From: JACVRW01 sp963837445
GTDB taxonomy: Bacteria > Actinomycetota > Thermoleophilia > Solirubrobacterales > Thermoleophilaceae
Assembly: GCA_963837445.1 (NCBI GenBank)
Contig: CAWINK010000003.1
Span: 248,001-312,000, forward strand
Direction of reading: 5' to 3'
Length of the DNA stretch: 64,000 nt
Shown here: positions 41,847 to 50,451 of the stretch, piece after piece
Position numbering within the stretch: position 1 is the first letter of the stretch
Layout: each line of letters starts with the position of its first letter
The notes under the pieces: generated by a model
Seen by the model: only the letters and a program-made list of their open reading frames with translations
What the model was told of the DNA's origin: nothing
Databases searched by the model: none
Translations under genes and position numbers: made by a program

Positions 41847-42983
41847 ATGAACGGCCAGAGCAATATTTCAACTCAGCAGGTCGTGTACCGGGCGGTGCTG
41901 CTTGCCGCCGCGCTGCTCCTGTTCGGCCTGCTGTTCCGCCAGCTCGTGACCCTCCTGCTGGCGATCCTCGTGACCGTGGTCGTGGCGATCCCGCTCTCGG
42001 CGGCGGCACGCCGCCTGGAGCGCGTCGGGATCCCGCGCCCGGTGGGCGCGCTGCTCGCCCTGCTTGCCGGCATCGGCGTTCTCGGGCTCGTGATCTACCT
42101 GCTGATCCCGCCGTTCGTGGACCAGACGGACCGCTTCGTGGAGGACGTGCCGTCGATCGTCCACGACCTCGAGGAGGTCTACGCGGACGTGACCGGACAG
42201 AGCTCGGGCGAGGTGGGCGACAAGGTCCAGAACTTCGTGGAGCGCTACACCGACGAGCCCGATCGCCTGATCGGGCCGCTCACCTCGATCGGCCTGAACG
42301 TGGCGGGCGTGCTCGGCGCGCTCGTCCTGATCCTGATCACGAGCTACTACATGGCGATCCGACCCGAGCCGCTGGTCGAGGGGCTGGTGCGACTCGCGCC
42401 GCCACCGAGGCGCGAGCACGTGCGGCAGGTGCTGGACCGGATCCGCTCGTCCTGGATCGGCTGGATGGAGGGCGTGGCGATCGACATGCTCGTGACCGGC
42501 GTGATGCTTTACGTCGCGCTCACGATCGTGGGCCTCGACTTCGCGATCTTCTTCGCCGTGCTGTCGGCGTTGCTCGTGGTGGTGCCTTACTTCGGAGCGA
42601 TCGCCGGCGCGATTCCGCCCACGCTGTTCGCGCTCACGGACTCGCCCGGCAAGGCGATCCTCGTGCTCGGCGCGTACATCCTCGTGCAGCAGCTCGAGAG
42701 CAACGTGACGATCCCGGTCGTCATGGCCCAGCGGGTGCGCCTGCACCCCGCCGTGATCGCCATCGGCGTGGTCGTGGTGGGCCAGCTGTTCGGGTTCGTG
42801 GGCCTGTTCGTGGCCGTGCCGATCCTGTCCCTGATCATCATCTCGGTGGAGGAGTTCTGGATCAAGCCGATCGAGGAGGGGCACGCGGTGGAGCGAAGAT
42901 CGGACATCGAGCTGCCCGACCCGGTCGAGCGGGCGCTCGAGCCAGCCGAGGACGAGGCGCCGCCGCTCAGACCAGCTTCGTGA
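41847..42983 (+). CDS. AI-2E family transporter (TqsA/YdiK-like permease)
   Basis: About 378 aa, ATG start. Eight hydrophobic segments: VVYRAVLLAAALLLFGLLFRQLVTLLLAILVTVVVAIPL at the start, VGALLALLAGIGVLGLVIYLLIPP, and the family signature VVVPYFGAIAGAIPPTLFAL then VTIPVVMAQRVRLHPAVIAIGVVVVGQLFGFVGLFVAVPIL. Inner-membrane permease; despite the name many members export other solutes. An acidic C-terminal tail. The stop overlaps a tiny convergent membrane ORF. Confidence 0.92.
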   Translation: MNGQSNISTQQVVYRAVLLAAALLLFGLLFRQLVTLLLAILVTVVVAIPLSAAARRLERVGIPRPVGALLALLAGIGVLGLVIYLLIPPFVDQTDRFVEDVPSIVHDLEEVYADVTGQSSGEVGDKVQNFVERYTDEPDRLIGPLTSIGLNVAGVLGALVLILITSYYMAIRPEPLVEGLVRLAPPPRREHVRQVLDRIRSSWIGWMEGVAIDMLVTGVMLYVALTIVGLDFAIFFAVLSALLVVVPYFGAIAGAIPPTLFALTDSPGKAILVLGAYILVQQLESNVTIPVVMAQRVRLHPAVIAIGVVVVGQLFGFVGLFVAVPILSLIIISVEEFWIKPIEEGHAVERRSDIELPDPVERALEPAEDEAPPLRPAS

Positions 42984-43059
42984 TCGCGATCACCGCGCCG
43001 ATCAGCACGAAGATCACGATCAGGACCTGGAGGACGATCCAGAAGCGCGGCTGCTCCAT
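42967..43059 (-). CDS. Possible 30-aa single-pass membrane peptide
   Basis: ATG 43059 encodes MEQPRFWIVLQVLIVIFVLI followed by GAVIAITKLV and TGA. One transmembrane helix fills residues 7-26, with a cytoplasm-like short N-terminus and a Lys near the C-terminus. It starts 11 bases after the response regulator stop on the same strand and its end overlaps the AI-2E gene. The ribosome site is weak, so expression is uncertain; the clean hydrophobic reading argues for a real small protein. Confidence 0.38.
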   Translation of the reverse strand: MEQPRFWIVLQVLIVIFVLIGAVIAITKLV

Positions 43060-43070
43060 CGGCAGACCGC

Positions 43071-43697
43071 CTACTCGATGATCGCCTGACGAAGCGCGAT
43101 CGCGACCGCGTGCACGCGCGTATCTGCCTCGAGCTTGAGGATCGCCCGCTTCGTGTCCGACTTCACGGTCTCGGTGCTCAGCCCGATCCGCCGCGCGACC
43201 TCCTCGGTGTGGAGGCCCTCTGCGAGCAGCTGGAGGATCTCCCGCTCGCGCTCGGACAGCGGCGCGTCCGGGCCGACCTGCGACATCAGGAGCGCGGGCG
43301 AGAGTGACGGGTCCACGAACGGCTTGCCGCCCGTGACCGTGCGGATCGCGCGCAGGAGGTCCTCCGGCGGCGAGCCCTTCATCACGTAGCCGCGCGCACC
43401 CGCGGCGATCGCGTCCGAGAGCAGCCGCTTGTCCCCGTAGGCCGAGAACATCACGGTCTTCACCTCGGGTGCGGCCTCGGCGATGCGCTTTACCGCGGAG
43501 ATGCCGTCGATGCCGGGCAGCCGCACGTCCATGATCACCACCTCCGGGCGGAAGCGCTTCACGGCTTCGATCACGTCCTCACCGTTCTCGACCGATCCCA
43601 CGAGCTCCAGGTCGGGGGCCAGTCCGAACATGAGGCCGAGACCCTGCCGCACCGTCGGGTGATCGTCGACGGCCATGCAACGGGTCGGTCCAGACAT
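43071..43697 (-). CDS. NarL/FixJ-type response regulator
   Basis: About 208 aa, ATG 43697. Receiver domain with acidic pair MAVDDHP, phosphoacceptor Asp57 in VVIMDVRLPGIDG, and VMFSAYGDKRL..ARGYVMKGSPPEDLLRAI. C-terminal LuxR-type helix-turn-helix: LSEREREILQLLAEGLHTEEVARRIGLSTETVKSDTKRAILKL. No histidine kinase is encoded nearby, so it is an orphan regulator. Divergent from a UspA gene (67 bases between starts), a possible target. Confidence 0.92.
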   Translation of the reverse strand: MSGPTRCMAVDDHPTVRQGLGLMFGLAPDLELVGSVENGEDVIEAVKRFRPEVVIMDVRLPGIDGISAVKRIAEAAPEVKTVMFSAYGDKRLLSDAIAAGARGYVMKGSPPEDLLRAIRTVTGGKPFVDPSLSPALLMSQVGPDAPLSEREREILQLLAEGLHTEEVARRIGLSTETVKSDTKRAILKLEADTRVHAVAIALRQAIIE

Positions 43698-43764
43698 CCG
43701 CGTCCACCCTAATGCCTAGACCCCGAATAGGCCATCCCCTCATCCATCCCCTTATGATCGGCTC

Positions 43765-44208
43765 GTGTTCACATCCATGGTCGTAGGAACGGACGGCTCG
43801 GAAACCGCAGGTGAGGCTGTGCGCCAGGCGGGAGGGCTGGCGGAGAAGGTCGGCGCGAAGGTTCATCTCGTGAGCGCCTATGAGCCGGTGCCCGAGGGGC
43901 GCCTGCGCGAGGAGCGCCAGGAGGTTCCGGGTGACCTCCAGTGGATGGTCAACCCGCGCGAGGACGTGTCGGAAACGCTTGAAGCGGCGGCCACGTCGCT
44001 GCGTGACGCGGGCGTCGACGTGGAGACTCACGCGCGCGAGGGCGATCCCGCGGACGCGATCCTCGACGTGGCCGAGGAGGAGAACGCCGACCTCATCGTG
44101 GTCGGCAACAAGGGGATGACCGGCGCCAAGCGCTTCCTGCTCGGCAGCGTGCCGAACAAGGTCTCGCATCACGCTCCCTGCAGCGTGATGATCATCCGGA
44201 CGACCTAG
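43765..44208 (+). CDS. Universal stress protein (UspA family)
   Basis: About 147 aa from GTG 43765. Start FTSMVVGTDGSETAGEAVRQAGGLAEKVGAKVHLVSAYEP and end ADLIVVGNKGMTGAKRFLLGSVPNKVSHHAPCSVMIIR. The ATP-binding pattern G-2x-G-9x-G-S is present (GNKGMTGAKRFLLGS), so it is of the nucleotide-binding type. Cytoplasmic stress protein. Confidence 0.92.
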   Translation: MFTSMVVGTDGSETAGEAVRQAGGLAEKVGAKVHLVSAYEPVPEGRLREERQEVPGDLQWMVNPREDVSETLEAAATSLRDAGVDVETHAREGDPADAILDVAEEENADLIVVGNKGMTGAKRFLLGSVPNKVSHHAPCSVMIIRTT

Positions 44209-44228
44209 CGGGAGACTCCTAGCGTCGC

Positions 44229-45530
44229 CTAGCGCAGAGCGGCCGCCGCGTCCACCAGGCCCGCGCCGTAGCGATCCGGCCGGTCGGTCGCCCGCGCGGT
44301 GGCCTCGATGTGCTGCTCCACGACGCGCGGGCTGGGGTTGCCGCCCAGGCGATTGGTCGCGATCAGCAATGCTGCGATCGAGGAGACGTGGGGGCTGGCC
44401 ATGGACGTGCCCTCATAGCTGCGCGGCAGCCCGAAGCGGCTCACCCCGCGGGTGAAGGTCTGCTGGATGATCGGCCTGGGGACCGAGTCCGGGTTGCAGT
44501 GGGCCAGGTCCCATGCGCTGTCGGAGTTGGGCGCGTCGGCGCCGCCGCCCGGTGCCACAACGTCGAGGTCCTCGCCCGCATTCGAGTAGTCGGCCTGGCA
44601 ACCGGTGACCGTGGTGGCCCCGACGGCGATCACGGACTGCGCGCGCGCGGGGTACGCCACGGCGTAGTCGGCCTGGTTGCCGGCCGCCGCCACCACCACA
44701 GCACCGCGCCGGTGCGCGTAGCGCAGCGCTGCAAGCACGTCCGGGATCTCCGCGGCGCGCACCTCGGCGGGGAACTCGAGCGACAGGTTGATCACGTCGG
44801 CGCGATAGCGCGCGGCGTAGCGGATGGCCCGGGCGATCGCCACCGAATCGCCCTCGCCGTTGGAGTTGAGGACCTTCAGCGGCATGATCTTCGCGTTGTA
44901 GGCGATGCCGGCGGTGGCGGTGCCGTTGTTCGTGGTCTGGGCGATCGTGCCGGCGACGTGAGTGCCGTGGCCGAACACATCGTTCGGGTGGCGGTCCTTC
45001 CCGATGAAGTCCCAGGGGCGCACGAACGTCGTGCGGCGGAGATCCGGCGCCCGCCGGAAGCGACCACGACGCTCGTAGGCAACGCCGCTGTCGAGCACCG
45101 CCACCAAGGCGCCTCGAGCGCCCGGCGCGCCGAGACCCTCAGCGAGCGTCCACGCCTCGACCACGTTGATCCCGTACTCGCTGAAGAAGTTCCACTGGAG
45201 GCGGGAGCCTGGATCGTTCGGCGCCTCCGCCGCAGCGTGCGCGCGCCAGTTCGGCACCGCGTACTCCACGTTCGGGTCCTCCCGGAGCTCGGCGATCGTC
45301 TCGCGCACCGTGTCGCCGTCGTCGATCGCGAGCTGCTCGGAACCGCCCGGGAGCGTCTCCACGGGGTCGGTGCCCGCCTCGGCGGCCACCCTGGCCGCCA
45401 CCCCGCCGCCCGTGCCCTGCTCGTAGCGGACGATCACCTCGTCCGGCACGTAATCAGCCGCCCGCGCCGCAGCGGGAACGAGCAGCAGCAGCGTGAGGGT
45501 GGCTAGGAGAAGGGGGAGGCGTATCGGCAT
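44229..45530 (-). CDS. Secreted subtilisin-like serine protease (S8) with I9 propeptide
   Basis: About 433 aa, ATG 45530. Signal peptide MPIRLPLLLATLTLLLLVPAAARA, propeptide YVPDEVIVRYEQGTGGG..VEYAVPNWRAHA (I9-like), then the catalytic domain: Asp147 in AVLDSGVAY, His188 in FGHGTHVAGTIAQT, Ser376 in YEGTSMASPHVSS, with AAAGNQ as oxyanion region. The triad is complete. No C-terminal transmembrane helix, so it is not a typical mycosin although a T7SS-like locus lies 3.4 kb away. Extracellular protease. Confidence 0.93.
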   Translation of the reverse strand: MPIRLPLLLATLTLLLLVPAAARAADYVPDEVIVRYEQGTGGGVAARVAAEAGTDPVETLPGGSEQLAIDDGDTVRETIAELREDPNVEYAVPNWRAHAAAEAPNDPGSRLQWNFFSEYGINVVEAWTLAEGLGAPGARGALVAVLDSGVAYERRGRFRRAPDLRRTTFVRPWDFIGKDRHPNDVFGHGTHVAGTIAQTTNNGTATAGIAYNAKIMPLKVLNSNGEGDSVAIARAIRYAARYRADVINLSLEFPAEVRAAEIPDVLAALRYAHRRGAVVVAAAGNQADYAVAYPARAQSVIAVGATTVTGCQADYSNAGEDLDVVAPGGGADAPNSDSAWDLAHCNPDSVPRPIIQQTFTRGVSRFGLPRSYEGTSMASPHVSSIAALLIATNRLGGNPSPRVVEQHIEATARATDRPDRYGAGLVDAAAALR

Positions 45531-45588
45531 TGGTTACGGTGGGCTCCGGAGTGTACGAACGCAGGAACAAATTGCCCACGCGAAAGTT

Positions 45589-46692
45589 GTGACGGTCTGT
45601 GTAACCGGTGCCACCGGGTTTATCGGCGCACACGTGGCCCGGCTTGCGTCCGCACGCGGCCCCGTGCGTGTCACATACAGGGACGAGGGCCGTCTGACAC
45701 GCCTTGGCGACACCGATGTCGACCCGGTTCGCGCGGACGTGCTGGACCGGGCGGCTCTCCGGCGCGCCTTCCGCGGCTGCGACACGGTGTTCCACTGCGC
45801 CGGCTTCGTAGGCTCCCACCCGGCCGAGCGGGTCTGGGAGCTGAACGCGCTGGGGCCGCGACTCGCCGTGGAGGCGGCCGCGGCCGAGGAGGTGCGGCGC
45901 GTGGTGGTCACCTCGAGCGTGGCGGGCATCGGCCCGGCCCCGCCCGGGGAGATCGGCACCGAGGACGACTTCTACCGCGGCGGCGGACTCGGGCTGGCCT
46001 ATCCGGACGCGAAGCACGAGGGTGAGGCGGAGGCGCTGGCGGCCGGCGCGCGCAACGACATCGAGGTGGTGATCGTGAACCCCTCGTACGTGTTCGGCGT
46101 GCCCGTGGACCGCAGCGCGCCCGGCGAGACGTCCACGCGCCTGATCGGGAACTACATGCGCGGGCGGCTGCCGGCGCTCGTGGACGGGGAGACGAACGTG
46201 GTGGATGTGCGCGACGTGGCGAAGGGCCACCTGCTTGCCGCCGAGCGCGGCACGCCCGGCGAGCGCTACGTGCTCGGCGGGCACGACATCGGCTGGGTGG
46301 CGCTGTTCGAGCGCGTGTCGGCGCTGTCCGGCGTGCGTCACCCGCTGCTCGTGCTGCCCACCGAGGCGGGCGCCCTCGCCCGGGCCGCGGAGGCCGCCGG
46401 CCTGCCGAGCCCGATCTCAGCGGAGGGCCTCGTGCTCATGGCGCAGAACTGGCGCTACTCGTCAGGCAAGGCGCGGCGCGAGCTCGGCTATCGCGCGCGC
46501 GGCCTCGAGCGGACGCTCTCCGACACGATCGACTGGTACCGCGAGCTGATCGAGAGCGGCGCGCTCGGCGGAGGCCGCCCGTCGGCCCTCGCGCTGGCCG
46601 CCGCCGGGATGCGTGTGGCCGACCGCACCGGCGCGCTGGGCGTGCTGCGCGCTGCTGAGCGCTACGTGGGCCGCAGGATGGTGGCGCCGTGA
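45589..46692 (+). CDS. NAD(P)-dependent epimerase/dehydratase (extended SDR)
   Basis: About 367 aa from GTG 45589 (VTVCVTGATGFIGAHVARLA), GxxGxxG nucleotide motif at the N-terminus. Active-site region: SSVAGIG (Ser) and YPDAKHEGE (YxxxK). Downstream VIVNPSYVFGVP and VDVRDVAKGHLLA are typical of dihydroflavonol-reductase/hopanoid-associated sugar-epimerase-like SDRs. The substrate is open; HpnA-type function is one option. The C-terminus overlaps tadA by 4 bases. Confidence 0.88.
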   Translation: MTVCVTGATGFIGAHVARLASARGPVRVTYRDEGRLTRLGDTDVDPVRADVLDRAALRRAFRGCDTVFHCAGFVGSHPAERVWELNALGPRLAVEAAAAEEVRRVVVTSSVAGIGPAPPGEIGTEDDFYRGGGLGLAYPDAKHEGEAEALAAGARNDIEVVIVNPSYVFGVPVDRSAPGETSTRLIGNYMRGRLPALVDGETNVVDVRDVAKGHLLAAERGTPGERYVLGGHDIGWVALFERVSALSGVRHPLLVLPTEAGALARAAEAAGLPSPISAEGLVLMAQNWRYSSGKARRELGYRARGLERTLSDTIDWYRELIESGALGGGRPSALALAAAGMRVADRTGALGVLRAAERYVGRRMVAP

Positions 46693-47159
46693 GCGTCAGC
46701 TCGGGGCTGTTCCCGCGCGACGAGTACTTCATGCGGCTCGCCCTTCGCGAGGCCGAGCGGGCTCTCGACCACGACGACGTGCCGATCGGCGCGGTGGTGG
46801 TTCACGAGGGCGAGGTGATCGCCGCCGCGCGCAACGAGCGCGAGCTGCGCCGCGACCCGACCGCGCACGCCGAGATCCTCGCCCTGCGCGAGGCTGCCGC
46901 GCGGCTCGAGAGCTGGCGTCTGCTGGACACGGTCCTTTACGTGACGCTCGAGCCGTGCGCGATGTGCGCCGGGGCGATCGTGCTCGCGCGCGTTCCGCGC
47001 GTGGTTTACGCGGCCGATGACCCCAAGGCTGGAGCGGCCGGAAGCGTGCTCAATGTGCTCGACGAGGCGCGCCTCAACCACAGCCCGGCGCTCGCCCGCG
47101 GACTGCTCGCCGACGAGGCCGCCGGGCTGCTGCGCGCATTCTTCGCTTCCCGGCGATAG
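46689..47159 (+). CDS. tadA: tRNA-specific adenosine deaminase
   Basis: About 156 aa from GTG 46689 (overlap GTGA). Zinc and catalytic motifs are complete: His60 and Glu62 in TAHAEILAL, Cys90 and Cys93 in LEPCAMCAGAIVLARVPRVVYAADDPKAGA. It converts A34 to inosine in tRNA-Arg(ACG). Length and motifs favour TadA over guanine or cytosine deaminases. Confidence 0.92.
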   Translation: MSVSSGLFPRDEYFMRLALREAERALDHDDVPIGAVVVHEGEVIAAARNERELRRDPTAHAEILALREAAARLESWRLLDTVLYVTLEPCAMCAGAIVLARVPRVVYAADDPKAGAAGSVLNVLDEARLNHSPALARGLLADEAAGLLRAFFASRR

Positions 47160-47189
47160 ATCTGGGGGCTTTTGCCGATAAGTAAGGCA

Positions 47190-48914
47190 ATGTCCGTGGA
47201 TCCAAAGGCGATCCTCCAGCGGATCGAGTCCACATATGGCCCCCTTGCCGAGGGGGTCCCCTCAGTCGCCTACGTCTACGAGCCAGGCGTGAACGGCCAA
47301 TGCCTGTACATCAGCCCTTCGATCGAGCGGGTCCTTGGTTTCGCGCAAGAGGCCTGGATCGAGGATGGCGGTCTCTGGGACCGACTCCTTCACCCGGAGG
47401 ACGCCGAACGCGTTATCGCGAACGAGCTGGACTGCGCCGAGTCAGGAGAGGCGCTCGTCCAGGAGTACCGGATCAGGCGCGCGGACGGCCGCGTTGTGTG
47501 GATTCGCGACGAGATGACGGTCGTGCGCGGCACCGCGGATCAGGAGTCGCCGCTTTTCTTCGGGGTCTTCCTCGACGTGTCCGATCGCAAGCGCATGGAG
47601 GCCGAGCTCGAGCGCCTGGCGCTCTACGACTCCCTCACCGGGCTGCCCAACCGCGCGCTCTTCGGTGACCGGCTCACGCACGCGATCGATCGCCGCGGCC
47701 GCAGCCACGCAACCGCGGTCTACTTCCTCGACCTCGACCGCTTCAAGCGCATCAACGACAGCCTCGGCCACGCCGCCGGCGACGAGGTCCTCCGCGAGGT
47801 GGCCGCGCGCATCCAGCGCACGCTGCGCCCAGAGGACACCGTTGCCCGCTTCGGCGGGGACGAGTTCACAGTTCTTTGCGAGGCGGTCGGCGGCGTCCTC
47901 GAGGCCGTCGGCGTTGCGGACCGCCTGCAGCGTGAGCTGGCCGAACCCATACTCGCCGGCGGTGCCGAGCTGCGCCTCAGCGCCAGCATCGGCATAGCGA
48001 TGGCAGAGCCCGGCGACGAGATACAGGCCTCACGCCTGGTGGAGGACGCCGACGCCGCCATGTACCGCGCCAAGGACCGCGGCGGCGCGCGCACCGAGCT
48101 GTTCGACATGGCGATGCGCGAGCGCGCCGTCGAGGAGCTGTCGATCGAGCAGGAGCTCCAGCAGGGGCTCGAGCGCGGCGAGCTGCGGCTCTTCTACCAA
48201 CCGATCGTGGACCTGGACAACGGCGAGATGGTCGGGGCCGAGGCACTCATCCGCTGGCAGCACCCCGAGCGGGGGCTGCTCGCGCCCGAGAGGTTCCTTC
48301 CCGTGGCCGTGGAGAGCGGCCTGATGGTGCAGCTTGGCGCCTGGGCGGTCGGCGAGGCGTGCCGACGGCTGCGCGACTGGGACCGCCGCAACGGACACGG
48401 CTCGCCGTTCACGCTCGCGGTGAACCTGAGCGCGCGCGAACTGACCCACCCGGACGTGGTGACCATGGTGCTGAACGCCGTGCGACGCTCGGCGCTCGAC
48501 CCTCACCGGCTCACCATCGAGGTGACCGAGAGCACCGCCATGGCTGACCGCGAGACCAGCTTCCGCGCCCTGCGCGAGCTGAGCGCGGCCGGTGTACGCA
48601 TCGCGATCGACGACTTCGGAACGGGCTACTCCTCGCTCGACCACCTGCGCGAGATGCCCGCCGACATCCTCAAGATCGACCGCTCCTTCGTGGCCGGCAT
48701 GGCGGCGAACTCACCGGACTCCGCCCTGGTGGCGGCCGCCATCGCGATGGGCCGCGCGCTCGAGATGGAGGTGGTGGCCGAGGGCATCGAGACCGCCGAG
48801 CAGATGGCCGACCTCCGCGAGCTCGGCTGTCAGCTGGGCCAGGGCTTCCTCTTCTCCAGGCCGCTGCCGCCCGAGGAGCTCGACGAGCTCCTCGAGGCCG
48901 ACGTCCCCTTCTAG
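47190..48914 (+). CDS. PAS-GGDEF-EAL protein (c-di-GMP turnover)
   Basis: About 574 aa from ATG 47190 (a TTG at 47172 would add six residues). PAS domain residues about 10-130 (YVYEPGVNGQCLYISPSIERVLGFAQEAWIE..LHPEDAERV). GGDEF: DSLTGLPNRALFGDRLTHAI, RFGGDEFTVL, intact. EAL: GAEALIRWQHPERG, NLSARELTHPDVV, EVTESTAMAD, DDFGTGYSSLDHLREMPADILKIDRSFV, intact. No membrane segment, so cytoplasmic. Either activity may dominate. Its stop overlaps the last gene of the T7SS-like operon by 4 bases. Confidence 0.93.
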   Translation: MSVDPKAILQRIESTYGPLAEGVPSVAYVYEPGVNGQCLYISPSIERVLGFAQEAWIEDGGLWDRLLHPEDAERVIANELDCAESGEALVQEYRIRRADGRVVWIRDEMTVVRGTADQESPLFFGVFLDVSDRKRMEAELERLALYDSLTGLPNRALFGDRLTHAIDRRGRSHATAVYFLDLDRFKRINDSLGHAAGDEVLREVAARIQRTLRPEDTVARFGGDEFTVLCEAVGGVLEAVGVADRLQRELAEPILAGGAELRLSASIGIAMAEPGDEIQASRLVEDADAAMYRAKDRGGARTELFDMAMRERAVEELSIEQELQQGLERGELRLFYQPIVDLDNGEMVGAEALIRWQHPERGLLAPERFLPVAVESGLMVQLGAWAVGEACRRLRDWDRRNGHGSPFTLAVNLSARELTHPDVVTMVLNAVRRSALDPHRLTIEVTESTAMADRETSFRALRELSAAGVRIAIDDFGTGYSSLDHLREMPADILKIDRSFVAGMAANSPDSALVAAAIAMGRALEMEVVAEGIETAEQMADLRELGCQLGQGFLFSRPLPPEELDELLEADVPF

Positions 48915-49558
48915 GCCTCGGCGGCCCTGCGCATCACGAGCCGCACCATGTGGCGCCACACGAACGTGGGTGTGACCGGCCACGCCAGCAGCTCGTCGTC
49001 GCGCGGCTGAAGGACCCAGAGGCCGGCCTCAGCGTCGAGGACCTCGAGCCCGTCGCCCCCGGTGGTGCCGTCCTCCAGCGTCCAGGTGGCCCCGAGACGC
49101 CAGCGTCGCCGCAGCTCTCCCACAGCTCCGTCCACGTAGGGAATCGGCTCGCTGGCTGACGGGCGCGGGCGCGGGCCCAGGTCTACCAAGCGCGCGAGCA
49201 CCTCCGGGAGCAGCGTGGGGTGAAGTTGCATCAGACGCCGGCGCTCGTCGTCGCCCGCGGGCATGAGCAGGGCGGCCTCCGCGTGAGACACCCAACCCTG
49301 CATGGAGCGGCCGGCGTACGCGAGCTCGAGCGTGCACAGCTCCGGCCGGACGATCGCCGCGAGGGCGCCGCGGATAGCTGGGTGCGAGCTTCCGCCCTGG
49401 ATCACGCCCGCTCCATGCAGGAGGGCGAGCTGCTCCTGGGCGTCGTCGCCCTGGAGCGCGGCGTGGATCGGATCGGCGGCATGCGCGATCAGCACCGCCA
49501 GCGTCGGCTCGGCCACCAGCAGATCGCCACTGCCGTCCAGCTCGGGCGCGATCGTCAC
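48911..49558 (-). CDS. T7SS-locus protein of unknown function
   Basis: About 215 aa from GTG 49558, overlapping the upstream stop (GTGA). Alpha/beta protein without signal peptide or membrane helix: LLVAEPTLAVLIAHAADPIHAALQGDDAQEQLALLHGAGVIQGG, RPELCTLELAYAGRSMQGWVSHAEAALLMPAGDD, TPTFVWRHMVRLVMRR. I do not recognise a family; position at the end of the WXG100 operon makes a chaperone (EspG-like) or accessory role possible, but the sequence does not prove it. Its end overlaps the PAS-GGDEF-EAL stop. Confidence 0.6.
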   Translation of the reverse strand: MTIAPELDGSGDLLVAEPTLAVLIAHAADPIHAALQGDDAQEQLALLHGAGVIQGGSSHPAIRGALAAIVRPELCTLELAYAGRSMQGWVSHAEAALLMPAGDDERRRLMQLHPTLLPEVLARLVDLGPRPRPSASEPIPYVDGAVGELRRRWRLGATWTLEDGTTGGDGLEVLDAEAGLWVLQPRDDELLAWPVTPTFVWRHMVRLVMRRAAEA

Positions 49559-50019
49559 CTTCGCATCCTCAGACCCTCGGCCACGGTGTTGGTGACCGAC
49601 CACAGGTCGTCGTACTCGAGGGCGGCGGTCGAGCAGGACACCACGTAGCCGAGCTCGCCGTGGATGAGCGACCACTGCTCGAGGTTGACGCCGCCGAACC
49701 GGTCGTGGAGGTAATGGGTGAGCGCTCGCCGTGCCGGCAGGCCGTCGATCTCGATCGCGTCCAGGTCGATCACGCGCAGGCGGTCAAGGCTTTCGCGGAG
49801 CGCGTCGAGCGAGCTCCCGGCCCAGCTCTCGAGCTCGACGTTCGTGCCGAGCGATTCGACCGTGACCACCACGTTGGGCCGGAAGTGGGGGTCCTCGCGC
49901 GGCGGCTCGATCGAGATGAGCGCGCAGCCGTGGACGTTCTCGGCGTGCTCCCAGTCACGCGGCAGCGGTAGCTCGAAGCCTGCGGAGGGGTGCCGGTAGG
50001 TCTCCAGTTCCTCGCTCAT
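49555..50019 (-). CDS. T7SS-locus protein, DUF1795/LpqN-like fold
   Basis: About 154 aa from ATG 50019, which overlaps the upstream stop (ATGA). The pattern YRHPSAGFELPLPRDWEHAENVHGCALISIEPP..FRPNVVVTVESLGTNVELESWAGSSLDALRESL..LPARRALTHYLHDRFGGVNLEQWSLIHGELGYVVSCSTAALEYDDLWSVTNTVAEGLRMR matches the PsbP/DcrB/LpqN-type sandwich fold (DUF1795): damaged-membrane or partner-binding proteins. There is no signal peptide here, so it acts in the cytoplasm, unlike LpqN lipoproteins. Accessory to the secretion locus by position. Confidence 0.62.
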   Translation of the reverse strand: MSEELETYRHPSAGFELPLPRDWEHAENVHGCALISIEPPREDPHFRPNVVVTVESLGTNVELESWAGSSLDALRESLDRLRVIDLDAIEIDGLPARRALTHYLHDRFGGVNLEQWSLIHGELGYVVSCSTAALEYDDLWSVTNTVAEGLRMRR

Positions 50020-50447
50020 CCGGACGCGTAGCGGCGGTTGACCTCGTCCGCGCGCTGCTGGCCGTGAGGGCAGTCGAACACCCAATCGCCCTCCCTCGTG
50101 CGCACGGAGAACCCTGGGCAGCGGAAGCGACGTAGGAAGCGCGGCATCCAGAGGCCCGCGAGCTCGGAGGGCGTGATCCTCGATCCCGGTGAAAGCGGGC
50201 CGCTGTCGAGCACCGCCGCCGCCGGGATCACTCCCACGACCGGCTCGGCGCTGGCGCGGTCGACGGTGCCCTCGGCGCGGAAGACGAGACCCTCGCTGTG
50301 AAGCGCGAGCCGGCCCTCCACAGGCCAGAGCTCCGCCTCTCCGGCACCCGGGAGCCAGCCCGGGCCGATCGCGGCGACCTCCCAGCGGTCGAAGGGCTCG
50401 CTCGCGGGAGGAGCGACCTGCGGTCCGGTCATCTCGATCTGCCTCAC
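50016..50447 (-). CDS. T7SS-locus protein, paralogue of the neighbouring membrane protein's cytoplasmic domain
   Basis: About 143 aa from GTG 50447 (ATG 50432 possible). The stretch RLALHSEGLVFRAEG..EPVVGVIPAAAVLDSG..RFRCPGFSVRTREGDWVFDCPHGQQRADEVNRRYASG parallels VMLYPEAIAFAADV..TPVVEIIPAGKVIAAR..MPRIRVDTFDGPRVFETAGAGRRAEEIERRYLAG at the C-terminus of the next protein. The pattern (short beta strands, then a C-terminal helix) resembles a PH-like fold. Function unknown. Confidence 0.6.
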   Translation of the reverse strand: MRQIEMTGPQVAPPASEPFDRWEVAAIGPGWLPGAGEAELWPVEGRLALHSEGLVFRAEGTVDRASAEPVVGVIPAAAVLDSGPLSPGSRITPSELAGLWMPRFLRRFRCPGFSVRTREGDWVFDCPHGQQRADEVNRRYASG

Positions 50448-50451
50448 GCCG

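Noticed and set aside
44229..45530. Subtilase as the mycosin (MycP) of the T7SS-like locus
   Set aside because: No C-terminal transmembrane helix, different operon, 3.4 kb away; an ordinary secreted S8 protease is simpler.
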